Origin: Neisseria lactamica NS19 | GTDB lineage: Bacteria; Pseudomonadota; Gammaproteobacteria; Burkholderiales; Neisseriaceae | Length of the DNA: 64,000 bases | NCBI GenBank assembly: GCA_000193795.2 | Contig: AEPI01000081.1 | Span: forward strand, 61,459-125,458 | Direction of reading: 5' to 3' | Shown: piece by piece, positions 1 to 8,538 of the stretch | Numbering within the stretch: the first letter of the stretch is position 1 | Layout of the letters: each line of letters begins with the position of its first letter | Notes under the pieces: generated by a model | What the model saw: only the letters and a program-made list of their open reading frames with translations | Database searches by the model: none | Told to the model about the DNA's origin: nothing | Made by a program: the position numbers and the translations under genes

Positions 1-1253
1 TGCTTGGCGAAGAATATGCCGGTATGCGCCCCTCGATGAAAGTCAAGGAAGGCGATGCCGTCAAAAAAGGCCAAGTGCTGTTTGAAGACAAAAAGAATCC
101 GGGCGTGGTGTTTACTGCGCCGGCTTCCGGAAAAATCGCCGCGATTCACCGTGGCGAAAAGCGCGTGCTTCAGTCGGTTGTGATTGCCGTTGAAGGCGAT
201 GATGAAATCGAGTTCGAACGCTACGCGCCCGATGCCTTGGCAAACTTAAGCGGCGAAGAAGTGCGCCGCAATCTGATTCAATCCGGCTTGTGGACCGCGC
301 TACGTACCCGTCCGTTCAGCAAGATTCCCGCCGTCGATGCCGAGCCGTCCGCCATTTTCGTCAATGCGATGGACACCAATCCGCTGGCTGCCGATCCTGT
401 GGTCATCATCAAAGAAGCCGCCGAAGACTTCAAACTCGGCCTGTTGGTATTAAGCCGCCTGACCGAACGTAAAATCCATGTGTGTAAAGCAGCCGGTGCG
501 GACGTGCCGTCTGAAAACGCTGCCAACATCGAAACACATGAATTCGGCGGCCCACATCCTGCCGGTTTGAGCGGCACGCACATTCATTTCATCGAGCCGG
601 TCGGTGCGAATAAAATCGTTTGGACCATCAATTATCAAGACGTGATTGCCATTGGCCGTTTGTTTGCAACAGGCCGTCTGAACACCGGGCGCGTGATTGC
701 CTTGGGCGGTTCTCAAGTCAACAAACCGCGCCTCTTGCGTACCGTTTTGGGGGCGAAGGTGTCTCAACTTACCGCCGGCGAATTGGTTGACGCAGACAAC
801 CGCGTAATTTCCGGCTCGGTATTGAACGGCGCGATTGCACAAGGCGCGCATGATTATTTGGGACGCTACCACAATCAGATTTCCGTTATCGAAGAAGGCC
901 GCAGCAAAGAGCTGTTCGGCTGGGTTGCGCCGCAGCCGGACAAATACTCGATTACGCGTACGACCCTCGGCCATTTCCTGAAAAACAAACTCTTCAAGTT
1001 CACGACAGCCGTCAACGGCGGCGACCGCGCTATGGTTCCCATCGGTACTTACGAGCGCGTGATGCCTCTGGACATCCTGCCTACCCTGCTTTTGCGCGAT
1101 TTAATCGTCGGCGATACCGACAGCGCGCAGGCTTTGGGTTGCTTGGAATTAGACGAAGAAGACCTCGCTTTGTGCAGCTTCGTCTGCCCGGGCAAATACG
1201 AATACGGCCCGCTGTTGCGCAAGGTGCTGGAAACCATTGAGAAGGAAGGCTGA
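1..1253 (+). CDS. nqrA: Na+-translocating NADH:quinone reductase subunit A (5' partial)
   Basis: This is the NqrA subunit of the sodium-pumping NADH:ubiquinone reductase, the peripheral cytoplasmic subunit at the quinone side. The gene runs in from the left edge: the frame is open from base 3 (LGEEYAGM...), and the first ATG inside the window at 24 is an internal Met. About 416 residues are visible and roughly 30 N-terminal residues are missing compared with the usual length near 447. The nqrB start follows 2 bases after the stop, as expected in the conserved nqrABCDEF operon. I recognise the family from sequence similarity, including the N-terminal biotinyl-like GDAVKKGQVLFEDKK segment. Confidence 0.95.
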   Translation, partial: LGEEYAGMRPSMKVKEGDAVKKGQVLFEDKKNPGVVFTAPASGKIAAIHRGEKRVLQSVVIAVEGDDEIEFERYAPDALANLSGEEVRRNLIQSGLWTALRTRPFSKIPAVDAEPSAIFVNAMDTNPLAADPVVIIKEAAEDFKLGLLVLSRLTERKIHVCKAAGADVPSENAANIETHEFGGPHPAGLSGTHIHFIEPVGANKIVWTINYQDVIAIGRLFATGRLNTGRVIALGGSQVNKPRLLRTVLGAKVSQLTAGELVDADNRVISGSVLNGAIAQGAHDYLGRYHNQISVIEEGRSKELFGWVAPQPDKYSITRTTLGHFLKNKLFKFTTAVNGGDRAMVPIGTYERVMPLDILPTLLLRDLIVGDTDSAQALGCLELDEEDLALCSFVCPGKYEYGPLLRKVLETIEKEG

Positions 1254-1255
1254 TT

Positions 1256-2488
1256 ATGGGCTTGAAACATTTTCTGGAAAAAATCGAACCGCACTTCCTG
1301 CCGGGCGGCAAACATGAAAAATGGTATGCCCTCTATGAAGCTGCGGCGACGATTTTCTACACATCCGGCGCGGTAACGCGCAAAGCGGCGCATGTCCGCG
1401 ACGCGCTCGACTCCAAGCGTATGATGATTTTGGTATGGCTGGCTTTGTTCCCCGCTATGTTCTACGGTATGTACAACGTCGGCGTACAGGCATTCGGTGC
1501 GTTAACGCCCGATTTGCTGCAACAAAGCATCGCCAACGACTGGCATTACGCCCTTGCAAACGCTTTGGGCATCAATATGTCGTCTGAAGCTGGCGTGTCG
1601 GGCAAAATGCTGTTCGGCGCGATTTACTTCCTGCCGATTTATGCAACCGTATTTATCGTCGGCGGTTTTTGGGAAGTCTTGTTCGCCACCGTGCGCAAAC
1701 ACGAAATCAACGAAGGTTTCTTTGTTACTTCGATTCTGTTTGCCTTAATCGTTCCGCCTACCCTGCCTTTGTGGCAGGCGGCTTTGGGCATTACCTTCGG
1801 CGTAGTGGTTGCAAAAGAGGTATTCGGCGGTACGGGTAAAAACTTTATGAACCCTGCGCTGGCAGGCCGCGCCTTCCTGTTCTTCGCCTACCCTGCCAAC
1901 TTGAGCGGCGATGCGGTTTGGACGGCGGTTGACGGCTATTCCGGCGCAACCGCGCTGGCGCAATGGGCGGCACACGGTGCAGACGGCCTGAAAAACGCCG
2001 TAACCGGTCAAACCATCACTTGGATGGACGCGTTTATCGGTAACGTACCCGGCTCCATCGGCGAAGTATCCACTTTGGCACTCTTAATCGGCGGCGCGTT
2101 TATCGTGTTTGCCCGCATCGCTTCTTGGCGCATTATTGCCGGCGTGATGATCGGTATGATTGCGATGTCTTCGCTGTTCAACTTCATCGGTTCGGACACC
2201 AACGCTATGTTTGCTATGCCTTGGTACTGGCATCTGGTCGTCGGCGGCTTCGCCATCGGTATGCTGTTTATGGCGACCGACCCTGTTTCCGCTTCCTTTA
2301 CCAATGTCGGCAAATGGTGGTACGGCGCGCTTATCGGCGTGATGTGCGTATTGATCCGCGTGGTCAACCCTGCTTACCCCGAAGGCATGATGTTGGCGAT
2401 TCTGTTTGCCAACCTGTTTGCCCCGATTTTCGACTATTTCGTCGCACAAGCGAACATCAAACGCAGAAAGGCGCGCAGCAATGGCTAA
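1256..2488 (+). CDS. nqrB: Na+-NQR subunit B
   Basis: NqrB is an integral membrane subunit of the sodium pump. It carries one covalently bound FMN and riboflavin. The 410-residue product is highly hydrophobic with about ten membrane segments. The ApbE flavinylation motif DGYSGAT is present, with acceptor Thr232. The gene starts 2 bases after nqrA and overlaps the nqrC start by 8 bases (ATGGCTAA). Length matches the family. It lies in the operon with apbE close downstream, which encodes the enzyme that would attach the FMN. Confidence 0.96.
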   Translation: MGLKHFLEKIEPHFLPGGKHEKWYALYEAAATIFYTSGAVTRKAAHVRDALDSKRMMILVWLALFPAMFYGMYNVGVQAFGALTPDLLQQSIANDWHYALANALGINMSSEAGVSGKMLFGAIYFLPIYATVFIVGGFWEVLFATVRKHEINEGFFVTSILFALIVPPTLPLWQAALGITFGVVVAKEVFGGTGKNFMNPALAGRAFLFFAYPANLSGDAVWTAVDGYSGATALAQWAAHGADGLKNAVTGQTITWMDAFIGNVPGSIGEVSTLALLIGGAFIVFARIASWRIIAGVMIGMIAMSSLFNFIGSDTNAMFAMPWYWHLVVGGFAIGMLFMATDPVSASFTNVGKWWYGALIGVMCVLIRVVNPAYPEGMMLAILFANLFAPIFDYFVAQANIKRRKARSNG

Positions 2489-3257
2489 GAAATTCGATAA
2501 AGACAGCTTCAGCGGCACGCTGATTGTGGTATTGGTTGTCAGCCTGATTTGTTCCATCATCGTGGCGGGCGCGGTCGTTGGCTTAAAACCCATCCAAGAG
2601 AAACAAAAACTCCAAGACAAACAAGGCTATATCTTGAGCGTAGCCGGTTTGATGGATAAAAACACCGACATCGGCAAAACCTTTGCCGAGCGTATCGAGC
2701 AACGTGTCGTGGACTTGGCAACCGGCGAATATGTGAAAGACGCGCCGAAAGACTTCAGCGCACGCGTTGCCGGCAAAGACCCTGCTCAAAGCATCCAAAT
2801 CAAACCCGAAGACGATTTAGCAGGCATCAAAAGCCGTGCCAAGTACACCGAAGTTTACTTGGTAAAAGGCGATGACGGCAAAATCGGGCAAATTATCCTG
2901 CCGATGCACGGCAACGGTTTGTGGTCGGTGATGTACGGTTTTGTCGCCATCCAACCCGACGGCAACACCATCAACGGCATTACCTATTACGAGCAAGGCG
3001 AAACCCCGGGCTTGGGCGGCGAAATCGGCAACCCTTTGTGGCAGCAAAAATTCGTCGGCAAAAAACTGTTTGACGGACAAGGCAAACTCGCCCTGCACGT
3101 CGGCAAAGGCGCGGGTTCGGACAAAGAGCACGGCGTAGATGCCCTCTCCGGCGCGTCGCTGACTTCCAAAGGCGTGCAAGGTTCGTTCGCCTACTGGTTC
3201 GGCGAAAACGGCTATATCCCCTACCTGAACAAATTGAAATCAGCAGGAGCACAATAA
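2481..3257 (+). CDS. nqrC: Na+-NQR subunit C
   Basis: NqrC is the second flavinylated subunit: one N-terminal membrane segment (about residues 13-35) and a periplasmic FMN-binding domain. The ATG at 2481 was chosen over an upstream in-frame codon at 2406 because it overlaps the nqrB stop and gives the normal 258-residue length. The flavinylation motif near the C-terminus reads DALSGASLTS, so the acceptor position (residue 226) is Ser where many homologues have Thr in SGAT. The stop overlaps the nqrD ATG by one base (TAATG). Confidence 0.95.
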   Translation: MAKKFDKDSFSGTLIVVLVVSLICSIIVAGAVVGLKPIQEKQKLQDKQGYILSVAGLMDKNTDIGKTFAERIEQRVVDLATGEYVKDAPKDFSARVAGKDPAQSIQIKPEDDLAGIKSRAKYTEVYLVKGDDGKIGQIILPMHGNGLWSVMYGFVAIQPDGNTINGITYYEQGETPGLGGEIGNPLWQQKFVGKKLFDGQGKLALHVGKGAGSDKEHGVDALSGASLTSKGVQGSFAYWFGENGYIPYLNKLKSAGAQ

Positions 3258-3883
3258 TGGCTGATATGAAACGCTTGAAACACTTGATGTTTTCACCCTT
3301 TATCGACAACAACCCGATTGCCTTGCAGGTTTTGGGTATTTGTTCGGCTTTGGCGGTTACCACCAAACTTCAGACGGCCATCGTAATGGGTATTTCCGTA
3401 GCTTTGGTAACCGGTTTTTCCAGTTTTTTCATTTCTTTGGTACGCAACTACATCCCCAACAGCATCCGCATCATCGTGCAAATGGCGATTATCGCGTCGC
3501 TGGTTACGCTGGTCGACCAACTGCTCCAAGCCTTTGCTTATGAGCTGTCCAAACAACTTTCCGTATTCGTCGGTCTGATTATCACCAACTGTATCGTGAT
3601 GGGCCGTGCCGAAGCATTTGCGATGAAAGAACCTCCGCTGGAAAGCCTGATCGACGGTATCGGCAACGGCGCGGGCTACGGGATGATGCTGCTTGTCGTC
3701 GCCACCGTCCGCGAACTGATCGGCTCAGGCAAACTTTTAGGTTATACCGTCTTTCAAACCGTGCAGGACGGCGGCTGGTATCAGACCAACGGCTTGTTCC
3801 TGCTCGCTCCAAGTGCGTTCTTCATCATCGGCTTTTTGATTTGGGGTCTGCGTACCTGGAAACCCGAACAGGCGGAGGAATAA
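3257..3883 (+). CDS. nqrD: Na+-NQR subunit D
   Basis: NqrD is a 208-residue, six-helix membrane subunit of the NqrDE/RnfAE family. Together with NqrE it forms the membrane core that holds an iron cofactor. The sequence shows the expected ITNCIVMGRAEAFA motif, whose Cys belongs to the intramembrane cluster in this family. The start overlaps the nqrC stop, which suggests translational coupling. Length is typical. Confidence 0.96.
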   Translation: MADMKRLKHLMFSPFIDNNPIALQVLGICSALAVTTKLQTAIVMGISVALVTGFSSFFISLVRNYIPNSIRIIVQMAIIASLVTLVDQLLQAFAYELSKQLSVFVGLIITNCIVMGRAEAFAMKEPPLESLIDGIGNGAGYGMMLLVVATVRELIGSGKLLGYTVFQTVQDGGWYQTNGLFLLAPSAFFIIGFLIWGLRTWKPEQAEE

Positions 3884-3886
3884 GCT

Positions 3887-4480
3887 ATGGAACACTATTT
3901 GAGCCTCTTTATCAAATCCGTCTTCATCGAAAATATGGCACTATCCTTCTTTTTGGGTATGTGCACGTTTTTGGCGGTATCCAAAAAAGTATCCACCGCA
4001 TTCGGTTTGGGTGTGGCGGTGATTTTCGTACTCGGACTGTCCGTCCCCGCCAACCAATTGGTTTACTCGCTGCTCAAAGACGGCGCGATTGTCGAAGGCG
4101 TGGATTTGACCTTTTTGAAATTCATCACCTTCATCGGCGTAATTGCCGCTTTGGTGCAGATTTTGGAAATGTTCTTGGACAAATTCGTCCCCGCCCTCTA
4201 TAACGCGTTGGGCATCTACCTGCCGCTGATTACCGTGAACTGCGCGATTTTCGGTGCCGTATCGTTTATGGCGCAGCGCGAATACGGTTTCGGCGAATCC
4301 GTCGTGTACGGCTTCGGCGCGGGCTTGGGCTGGATGTTGGCGATTGTCGCTTTGGCGGGCATTACCGAAAAAATGAAATATTCGGACGCTCCCAAAGGCC
4401 TCAAAGGCTTGGGCATTACCTTTATCGCCGCCGGCCTGATGGCGATGGCGTTTATGTCGTTCTCCGGCATCCAGTTATAA
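3887..4480 (+). CDS. nqrE: Na+-NQR subunit E
   Basis: NqrE is the 197-residue partner of NqrD with inverted topology. It is a six-helix membrane protein carrying the other conserved intramembrane Cys in the motif ITVNCAIFGAV. The gene starts 3 bases after nqrD, and nqrF follows after 13 bases behind a clear ribosome site (AAGAAAGGGACCGG before the ATG). Length and hydropathy match the family. Confidence 0.96.
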   Translation: MEHYLSLFIKSVFIENMALSFFLGMCTFLAVSKKVSTAFGLGVAVIFVLGLSVPANQLVYSLLKDGAIVEGVDLTFLKFITFIGVIAALVQILEMFLDKFVPALYNALGIYLPLITVNCAIFGAVSFMAQREYGFGESVVYGFGAGLGWMLAIVALAGITEKMKYSDAPKGLKGLGITFIAAGLMAMAFMSFSGIQL

Positions 4481-4493
4481 GAAAGGGACCGGT

Positions 4494-5711
4494 ATGGAGA
4501 TTATTTTAGGTATCGTGATGTTTACCGTCATCGTTTTGGCTTTGGCACTGATGATTCTGTTTGCCAAATCCAAGCTGGTCAGCGAAGGCGACATCACCAT
4601 CAAAGTCAACGGCGAAAAAGAGCTGACGATGCCCGCCGGCGGCAAACTGTTGGGCGCGCTTGCCAACGAAGGCATCTTTATCCCCTCCGCCTGCGGCGGG
4701 GGCGGTTCGTGCGGCCAGTGCCGCGTCGTCGTAAAAAGCGGCGGCGGCGACATCCTGCCGACCGAGCTGTCCCACATCAACAAACGCGAAGCGCGCGAAG
4801 GCTGCCGGCTGTCGTGCCAAGTCAACGTCAAAACCGATATGGAGATTGAAGTCCCCGAAGAAGTGTTCGGCGTGAAAAAATGGGAATGCACCGTCATCTC
4901 CAACGACAACAAAGCTACGTTCATTAAAGAACTCAAACTTGCCATTCCCGAAGGCGAAGAAGTGCCTTTCCGCGCCGGCGGCTACATCCAAATCGAAGCA
5001 CCGCCGCACACTGTTGCCTACAAAGACTTCGACATTCCTAAGGAATACCACGAAGACTGGGACAAATACAATCTGTGGCAGTATGTTTCCAAAGTGGACG
5101 AACCGATTTTGCGCGCCTACTCTATGGCTTCATACCCTGAAGAAAAAGGCATCATTATGCTGAACGTGCGTATCGCCACGCCGCCTCCGCGCGTACCCGA
5201 TGCGCCTCCGGGACAAATGTCCTCCTACATCTGGTCGCTCAAACCCGGCGACAAAGTTACGATTTCCGGCCCGTTCGGCGAATTCTTCGCCAAAGATACC
5301 GATGCCGAAATGGTATTTATCGGCGGCGGTGCGGGTATGGCGCCGATGCGTTCCCACATTTTCGACCAGCTGAAACGTTTGAACTCCAAACGCAAAATCA
5401 CCTTTTGGTACGGAGCGCGTTCCAAACGCGAGATGTTCTATGTCGAAGACTTCGACCAACTCGCGGCAGAGTTTCCGAACTTCACGTGGCACGTCGCCCT
5501 GTCCGACCCATTGCCCGAAGACGACTGGGACGGTTACACAGGCTTCATTCACAACGTGGTTTACGAAAACCATCTGAAAAACCACGAAGCACCGGAAGAC
5601 TGCGAATTTTATATGTGCGGCCCGCCGATTATGAACCAGTCCGTCATCAAAATGCTCAAAGACTTGGGCGTGGAAGACGAAAACATCCTCTTGGACGATT
5701 TCGGCGGTTGA
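4494..5711 (+). CDS. nqrF: Na+-NQR subunit F (NADH-oxidising, 2Fe-2S/FAD)
   Basis: NqrF takes electrons from NADH and passes them into the pump. The 405-residue protein has one N-terminal membrane helix (about residues 4-25). A ferredoxin-like 2Fe-2S domain follows, with the Cys pattern CGGGGSCGQC and a later Cys in REGCRLSCQ. The C-terminal part is a ferredoxin-NADP reductase-like domain with RAYSMAS for FAD, GGGAGMAP for NADH and a terminal DDFGG. It is the last structural nqr gene and is followed by a strong terminator at 5734. Confidence 0.97.
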   Translation: MEIILGIVMFTVIVLALALMILFAKSKLVSEGDITIKVNGEKELTMPAGGKLLGALANEGIFIPSACGGGGSCGQCRVVVKSGGGDILPTELSHINKREAREGCRLSCQVNVKTDMEIEVPEEVFGVKKWECTVISNDNKATFIKELKLAIPEGEEVPFRAGGYIQIEAPPHTVAYKDFDIPKEYHEDWDKYNLWQYVSKVDEPILRAYSMASYPEEKGIIMLNVRIATPPPRVPDAPPGQMSSYIWSLKPGDKVTISGPFGEFFAKDTDAEMVFIGGGAGMAPMRSHIFDQLKRLNSKRKITFWYGARSKREMFYVEDFDQLAAEFPNFTWHVALSDPLPEDDWDGYTGFIHNVVYENHLKNHEAPEDCEFYMCGPPIMNQSVIKMLKDLGVEDENILLDDFGG

Positions 5712-5733
5712 GTATTCGGCTTCAAATACAAAA

Positions 5734-5761
5734 GGAAGAAACTTCGGTTTCTTCCTTTTTT
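5734..5761 (+). terminator. Rho-independent terminator after nqrF
   Basis: A perfect 9-bp stem (GGAAGAAAC / GTTTCTTCC) closes on a TTCG tetraloop and is followed by a T run. It lies 22 bases after the nqrF stop, so it ends the nqr operon transcript. Confidence 0.9.
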
Positions 5762-5767
5762 TATACG

Positions 5768-5796
5768 ATGCCGTCCGAACACCCTTCAGACGGCAT
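5768..5796. repeat. Inverted uptake-sequence pair (one arm variant)
   Basis: ATGCCGTCCGAA faces TTCAGACGGCAT. The left arm has C instead of T at one position of the uptake word, so only the right arm is a perfect 12-mer. It sits right behind the nqrF terminator. Confidence 0.75.
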
Positions 5797-5961
5797 CCGC
5801 CCATACCCGTATCAATATCGTTGTTTTCCCATCTTTGTATCCCACGGCGGATGTGCGATTAAATATTTTGACGAAAAAACAAAGAAGTATACTTCTTTTC
5901 AGTTATGGTTGATTCCATAACTGAAAAAGTATCGATAAACCCATTTTGCGAGGTACGGATA

Positions 5962-6072
5962 ATGTCTGACAGTTTTGAAAACAGCCCCGAATACGATGAT
6001 TGGATCGAATCGGGTGGTCGTGATGAAGATTACGAATACTACTACAACAAATGGCAACGCAGGACGCGCTGA
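5962..6072 (+). CDS. Small acidic Tyr-rich protein, unknown function
   Basis: This is a 36-codon ORF (MSDSFENSPEYDDW...) ending WQRRTR. It is strongly acidic in the middle with several Tyr (DEDYEYYYNKW) and has a basic tail. A GAGGTACGG ribosome-site-like sequence precedes the ATG by the right distance. It lies alone between the nqr terminator and a Correia element. I do not recognise a family. The ribosome site and biased composition make it more credible than a random ORF, but there is no functional evidence. Confidence 0.55.
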   Translation: MSDSFENSPEYDDWIESGGRDEDYEYYYNKWQRRTR

Positions 6073-6144
6073 CCATCAAACCCTGACAAACCGGTTGGTA
6101 AAACACCGGTTTGTTTTTTATTACCGCCCCCCAAACAGCGGGCG

Positions 6145-6174
6145 ATGCCGTCCGGACACCCTCCAGACGGCATC
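6145..6174. repeat. Degenerate inverted uptake-sequence pair
   Basis: ATGCCGTCCGGAC faces CTCCAGACGGCAT. Both arms differ from the canonical GCCGTCTGAA, so this looks like a decayed hairpin. It could still act as a terminator for the small ORF at 5962. Confidence 0.55.
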
Positions 6175-6178
6175 GGCA

Positions 6179-6285
6179 TATAGTGGATTAAATTTAAATC
6201 AGGACAAGGCGGCGAAGCCGCAGACAGTACAAATAGTACGGCAAGGCGAGCCAACGCTGTACTGGTTTAAATTTAATTCACTATA
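6179..6285. repeat. Correia element (CREE), short form
   Basis: A 107-bp element with terminal inverted repeats TATAGTGGATTAAATTTAAA at the left and its inverse ending TTCACTATA at the right. It contains the typical central GGCGAAGCCGCAGACAGTA core. The right terminus has one change from CCACTATA. It lies directly upstream of apbE, where such elements can contribute promoter or RNase III-cleaved sequence. Confidence 0.93.
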
Positions 6286-6344
6286 AAAACATACCGGCCG
6301 TTTTGCGATATAATTCAAGCCATTTGCCAAAACCATCAAACACT

Positions 6345-7400
6345 ATGCCGTCTGAAACACGCCTGCCGAACTTTGTCCGCGCACTTATATTTGCCCTGAG
6401 CCTCATCTTCCTGAACGCCTGTTCGGAACAAACCGCGCAAACCGTTACCCTTCAAGGCGAAACGATGGGCACGACCTATACCGTCAAATACCTTTCAAAC
6501 AATCGGGACAAACTCCCCTCCCCTGCCGAAATACAAAAGCGCATCGATGACGCGCTTAAAGAAGTCAACCGGCAGATGTCCACCTATCAGCCCGACTCCG
6601 AAATCAGCCGGTTCAACCGAACCACAGCCGGCAAACCCCTCCGCATTTCAAACGACTTCGCACGCGTTACCGCCGAAGCTATCCGCCTGAACCGCCTAAC
6701 GCACGGCGCACTGGACGTAACCGTCGGCCCTTTGGTCAACCTTTGGGGATTCGGTCCCGACAAATCCGTTACCCGGGAACCGACACCGGAACAAGTCAAA
6801 CAGGCGGCATCTTATACGGGCATAGACAAAATCATTTTGCAACAAGACAAAGATTCCGCCTCCTTGAGCAAAACCCACCCCAAAGCCTATTTGGATTTGT
6901 CTTCGATTGCCAAAGGCTTCGGCGTGGATAAAGTTGCGGGCGAACTGGAAAAATACGGCATTCAAAATTATCTGGTCGAAATCGGCGGCGAGTTGCACGG
7001 CAAAGGCAAAAACGCGCGCGGCGAACCGTGGCGCATCGGTATCGAGCAGCCCAATATCATCCAAGGCGGCAATACGCAAATCATCGTCCCGCTGAACAAC
7101 CGTTCGCTTGCCACATCCGGCGATTACCGTATTTTCCACGTCGATAAAAGCGGCAAACGCCTCTCCCACATCATCGATCCCAGCAACAAACGACCCATCA
7201 GCCACAACCTCGCCTCCATCAGCGTGGTCGCAGACAGTGCGATGACGGCAGACGGCTTGTCCACAGGATTATTTGTTTTAGGCGAAACCGATGCCTTAAA
7301 GCTGGCAGAACAAGAAAAACTCGCCGTTTTCCTGATTGTCCGGGATAAAGGCGGCTACCGCACCGCGATGTCTTCCGAATTTGAAAAACTGCTCCGTTAA
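6345..7400 (+). CDS. apbE: FAD:protein FMN transferase (lipoprotein)
   Basis: ApbE transfers FMN from FAD to Thr/Ser in exported or membrane flavoproteins; here the expected substrates are NqrB and NqrC, encoded just upstream. The 351-residue protein starts MPSET, so the start codon lies inside an uptake sequence (ATGCCGTCTGAA). A lipoprotein signal peptide ends at LNAC with Cys26. The family motifs GETMGTTYTV near the N-terminus, DVTVGPLVNLWGFG and DLSSIAKGFGVD are visible. The alternative upstream codon at 6303 would place a polar extension before the signal, so 6345 is preferred. Confidence 0.93.
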   Translation: MPSETRLPNFVRALIFALSLIFLNACSEQTAQTVTLQGETMGTTYTVKYLSNNRDKLPSPAEIQKRIDDALKEVNRQMSTYQPDSEISRFNRTTAGKPLRISNDFARVTAEAIRLNRLTHGALDVTVGPLVNLWGFGPDKSVTREPTPEQVKQAASYTGIDKIILQQDKDSASLSKTHPKAYLDLSSIAKGFGVDKVAGELEKYGIQNYLVEIGGELHGKGKNARGEPWRIGIEQPNIIQGGNTQIIVPLNNRSLATSGDYRIFHVDKSGKRLSHIIDPSNKRPISHNLASISVVADSAMTADGLSTGLFVLGETDALKLAEQEKLAVFLIVRDKGGYRTAMSSEFEKLLR

Positions 7401-7423
7401 ACGCACACCGATTGGGAAACACT

Positions 7424-7639
7424 ATGAAAACCCTGCTCCTCACCTTCGGCATCTTCCTGATCGTCATCATCGGTATGGCGGTCGGCTATATCTTCTCCAA
7501 ACGCACCATCAAGGGAAGCTGCGGCGGCATTACCGCTTTGGGTATGAAAAAAATGTGCGACTGCGACACGCCTTGCGACACTTTGCAAAAGAAACTGGAT
7601 GAAGAAAAACAGGCAGGCGGTATACGGGTTGACCGTTGA
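7424..7639 (+). CDS. nqrM: Na+-NQR maturation protein NqrM
   Basis: A 71-residue protein with one N-terminal membrane helix and four cysteines (33, 45, 47 and 51, in GSCGG and MCDCDTPC). It matches the DUF539/NqrM family, needed for assembly of the NQR complex, probably by delivering iron to the NqrD/E cysteines. GGGAAA lies before the ATG. It is 23 bases behind apbE, so the two maturation genes are probably co-transcribed. Confidence 0.9.
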   Translation: MKTLLLTFGIFLIVIIGMAVGYIFSKRTIKGSCGGITALGMKKMCDCDTPCDTLQKKLDEEKQAGGIRVDR

Positions 7640-7650
7640 CACTGAAACAA

Positions 7651-7690
7651 AATGCCGTCTGAAGCCCGGCCGGCGGGTTCAGACGGCATT
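7651..7690. terminator. Uptake-sequence hairpin between nqrM and grpE
   Basis: AATGCCGTCTGAA pairs with TTCAGACGGCATT around a GC-rich loop. It lies between convergent nqrM and grpE and can serve both as terminator and as DNA uptake sequence. Confidence 0.75.
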
Positions 7691-7762
7691 GCCGTTTTAC
7701 TTCAATCTGTTTATACGCAAAACGCGCTTCAGGAAATAAATCAGATTATTCCCCAGGCGCCT

Positions 7763-8356
7763 TCAGGCTTCCTTTTGCGCCACCGTAACCATAGCCGGAC
7801 GCAACACGCGGTCGGACAGGGTATAGCCCTTCTTCATCACACCCACCACCGTATTGGGTTCCTGTTCGCTTGCCACCGCCTGCATCGCCTGATGGATATT
7901 GGGATCGAGCTTATCGCCCGCTTTAGGGTTGATTTCCTTGATTTGCGTGGCATCAAATGCTTTCTGCAACTCGTTCAAAGTCATCTGCACGCCCATTTTC
8001 AGCGCATCGAAATTGCCGCTCTGATCCAAAAGTGCCATTTCCAGATAATCCTTGACCGGCAGCATTTCCACAGCAAATTTCTGCCCGGCGAACTTGTGCG
8101 TATCGGCAATTTCCTGCTGATGGCGGCGGCGCAGGTTCTGCTCGTTTGCCAAAGCACGGAGCTGCTCGTCTTTCAACTGCGCTTCCAGCCCGGCAACACG
8201 TGCCTGCAAATCCTCATAAGTCGGAACAACAGTTGTTTCCTGCCCATCAGGATTATTTTCTACTGTTTCCGCTGTTCCGGCCTCTTCGACGGAAGTTTCC
8301 GCTTCCGCATTTTCCAACACTTCTTCACTGTTTTGCTGCTGTGTCTGTTCGCTCAT
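7763..8356 (-). CDS. grpE: Nucleotide exchange factor GrpE
   Basis: GrpE releases ADP from DnaK. The 197-residue protein has an acidic, disordered N-terminus of about 45 residues, then a long coiled-coil helix (ARVAGLEAQLKDEQLRAL...). The C-terminal beta domain is marked by NPNTVVGVMKKGYTLSDRVLRPAMVTV-type residues in two blocks. It is transcribed leftward alone, from an RpoH-like promoter at 8409-8437. dnaK itself is about 5 kb away. Confidence 0.96.
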   Translation of the reverse strand: MSEQTQQQNSEEVLENAEAETSVEEAGTAETVENNPDGQETTVVPTYEDLQARVAGLEAQLKDEQLRALANEQNLRRRHQQEIADTHKFAGQKFAVEMLPVKDYLEMALLDQSGNFDALKMGVQMTLNELQKAFDATQIKEINPKAGDKLDPNIHQAMQAVASEQEPNTVVGVMKKGYTLSDRVLRPAMVTVAQKEA

Positions 8357-8408
8357 ATCGTATCCCTTAAAACAAATTGGAAATCAAAATCCGGTTATTA
8401 CCCGCGCA

Positions 8409-8437
8409 AGATAAGGACGTTGCCAAGAAACTTCAAG
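8409..8437 (-). promoter_or_regulatory. Heat-shock (RpoH-type) promoter of grpE
   Basis: On the minus strand CTTGAAG is followed after 14 bases by CCTTATCT, close to the sigma-32 pattern CTTGAAA-N(11-16)-CCCATNT. It ends about 50 bases before the grpE start. The same architecture precedes dnaK. Confidence 0.7.
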
Positions 8438-8538
8438 CAAAAGCAGGAAATTTCACATCCGCCGCCGAATACCCTACCGCAAAAACCATATAAACGGTAA
8501 GATACCGCCGACCTTATGCTTTTCAGACGGCATCCATT

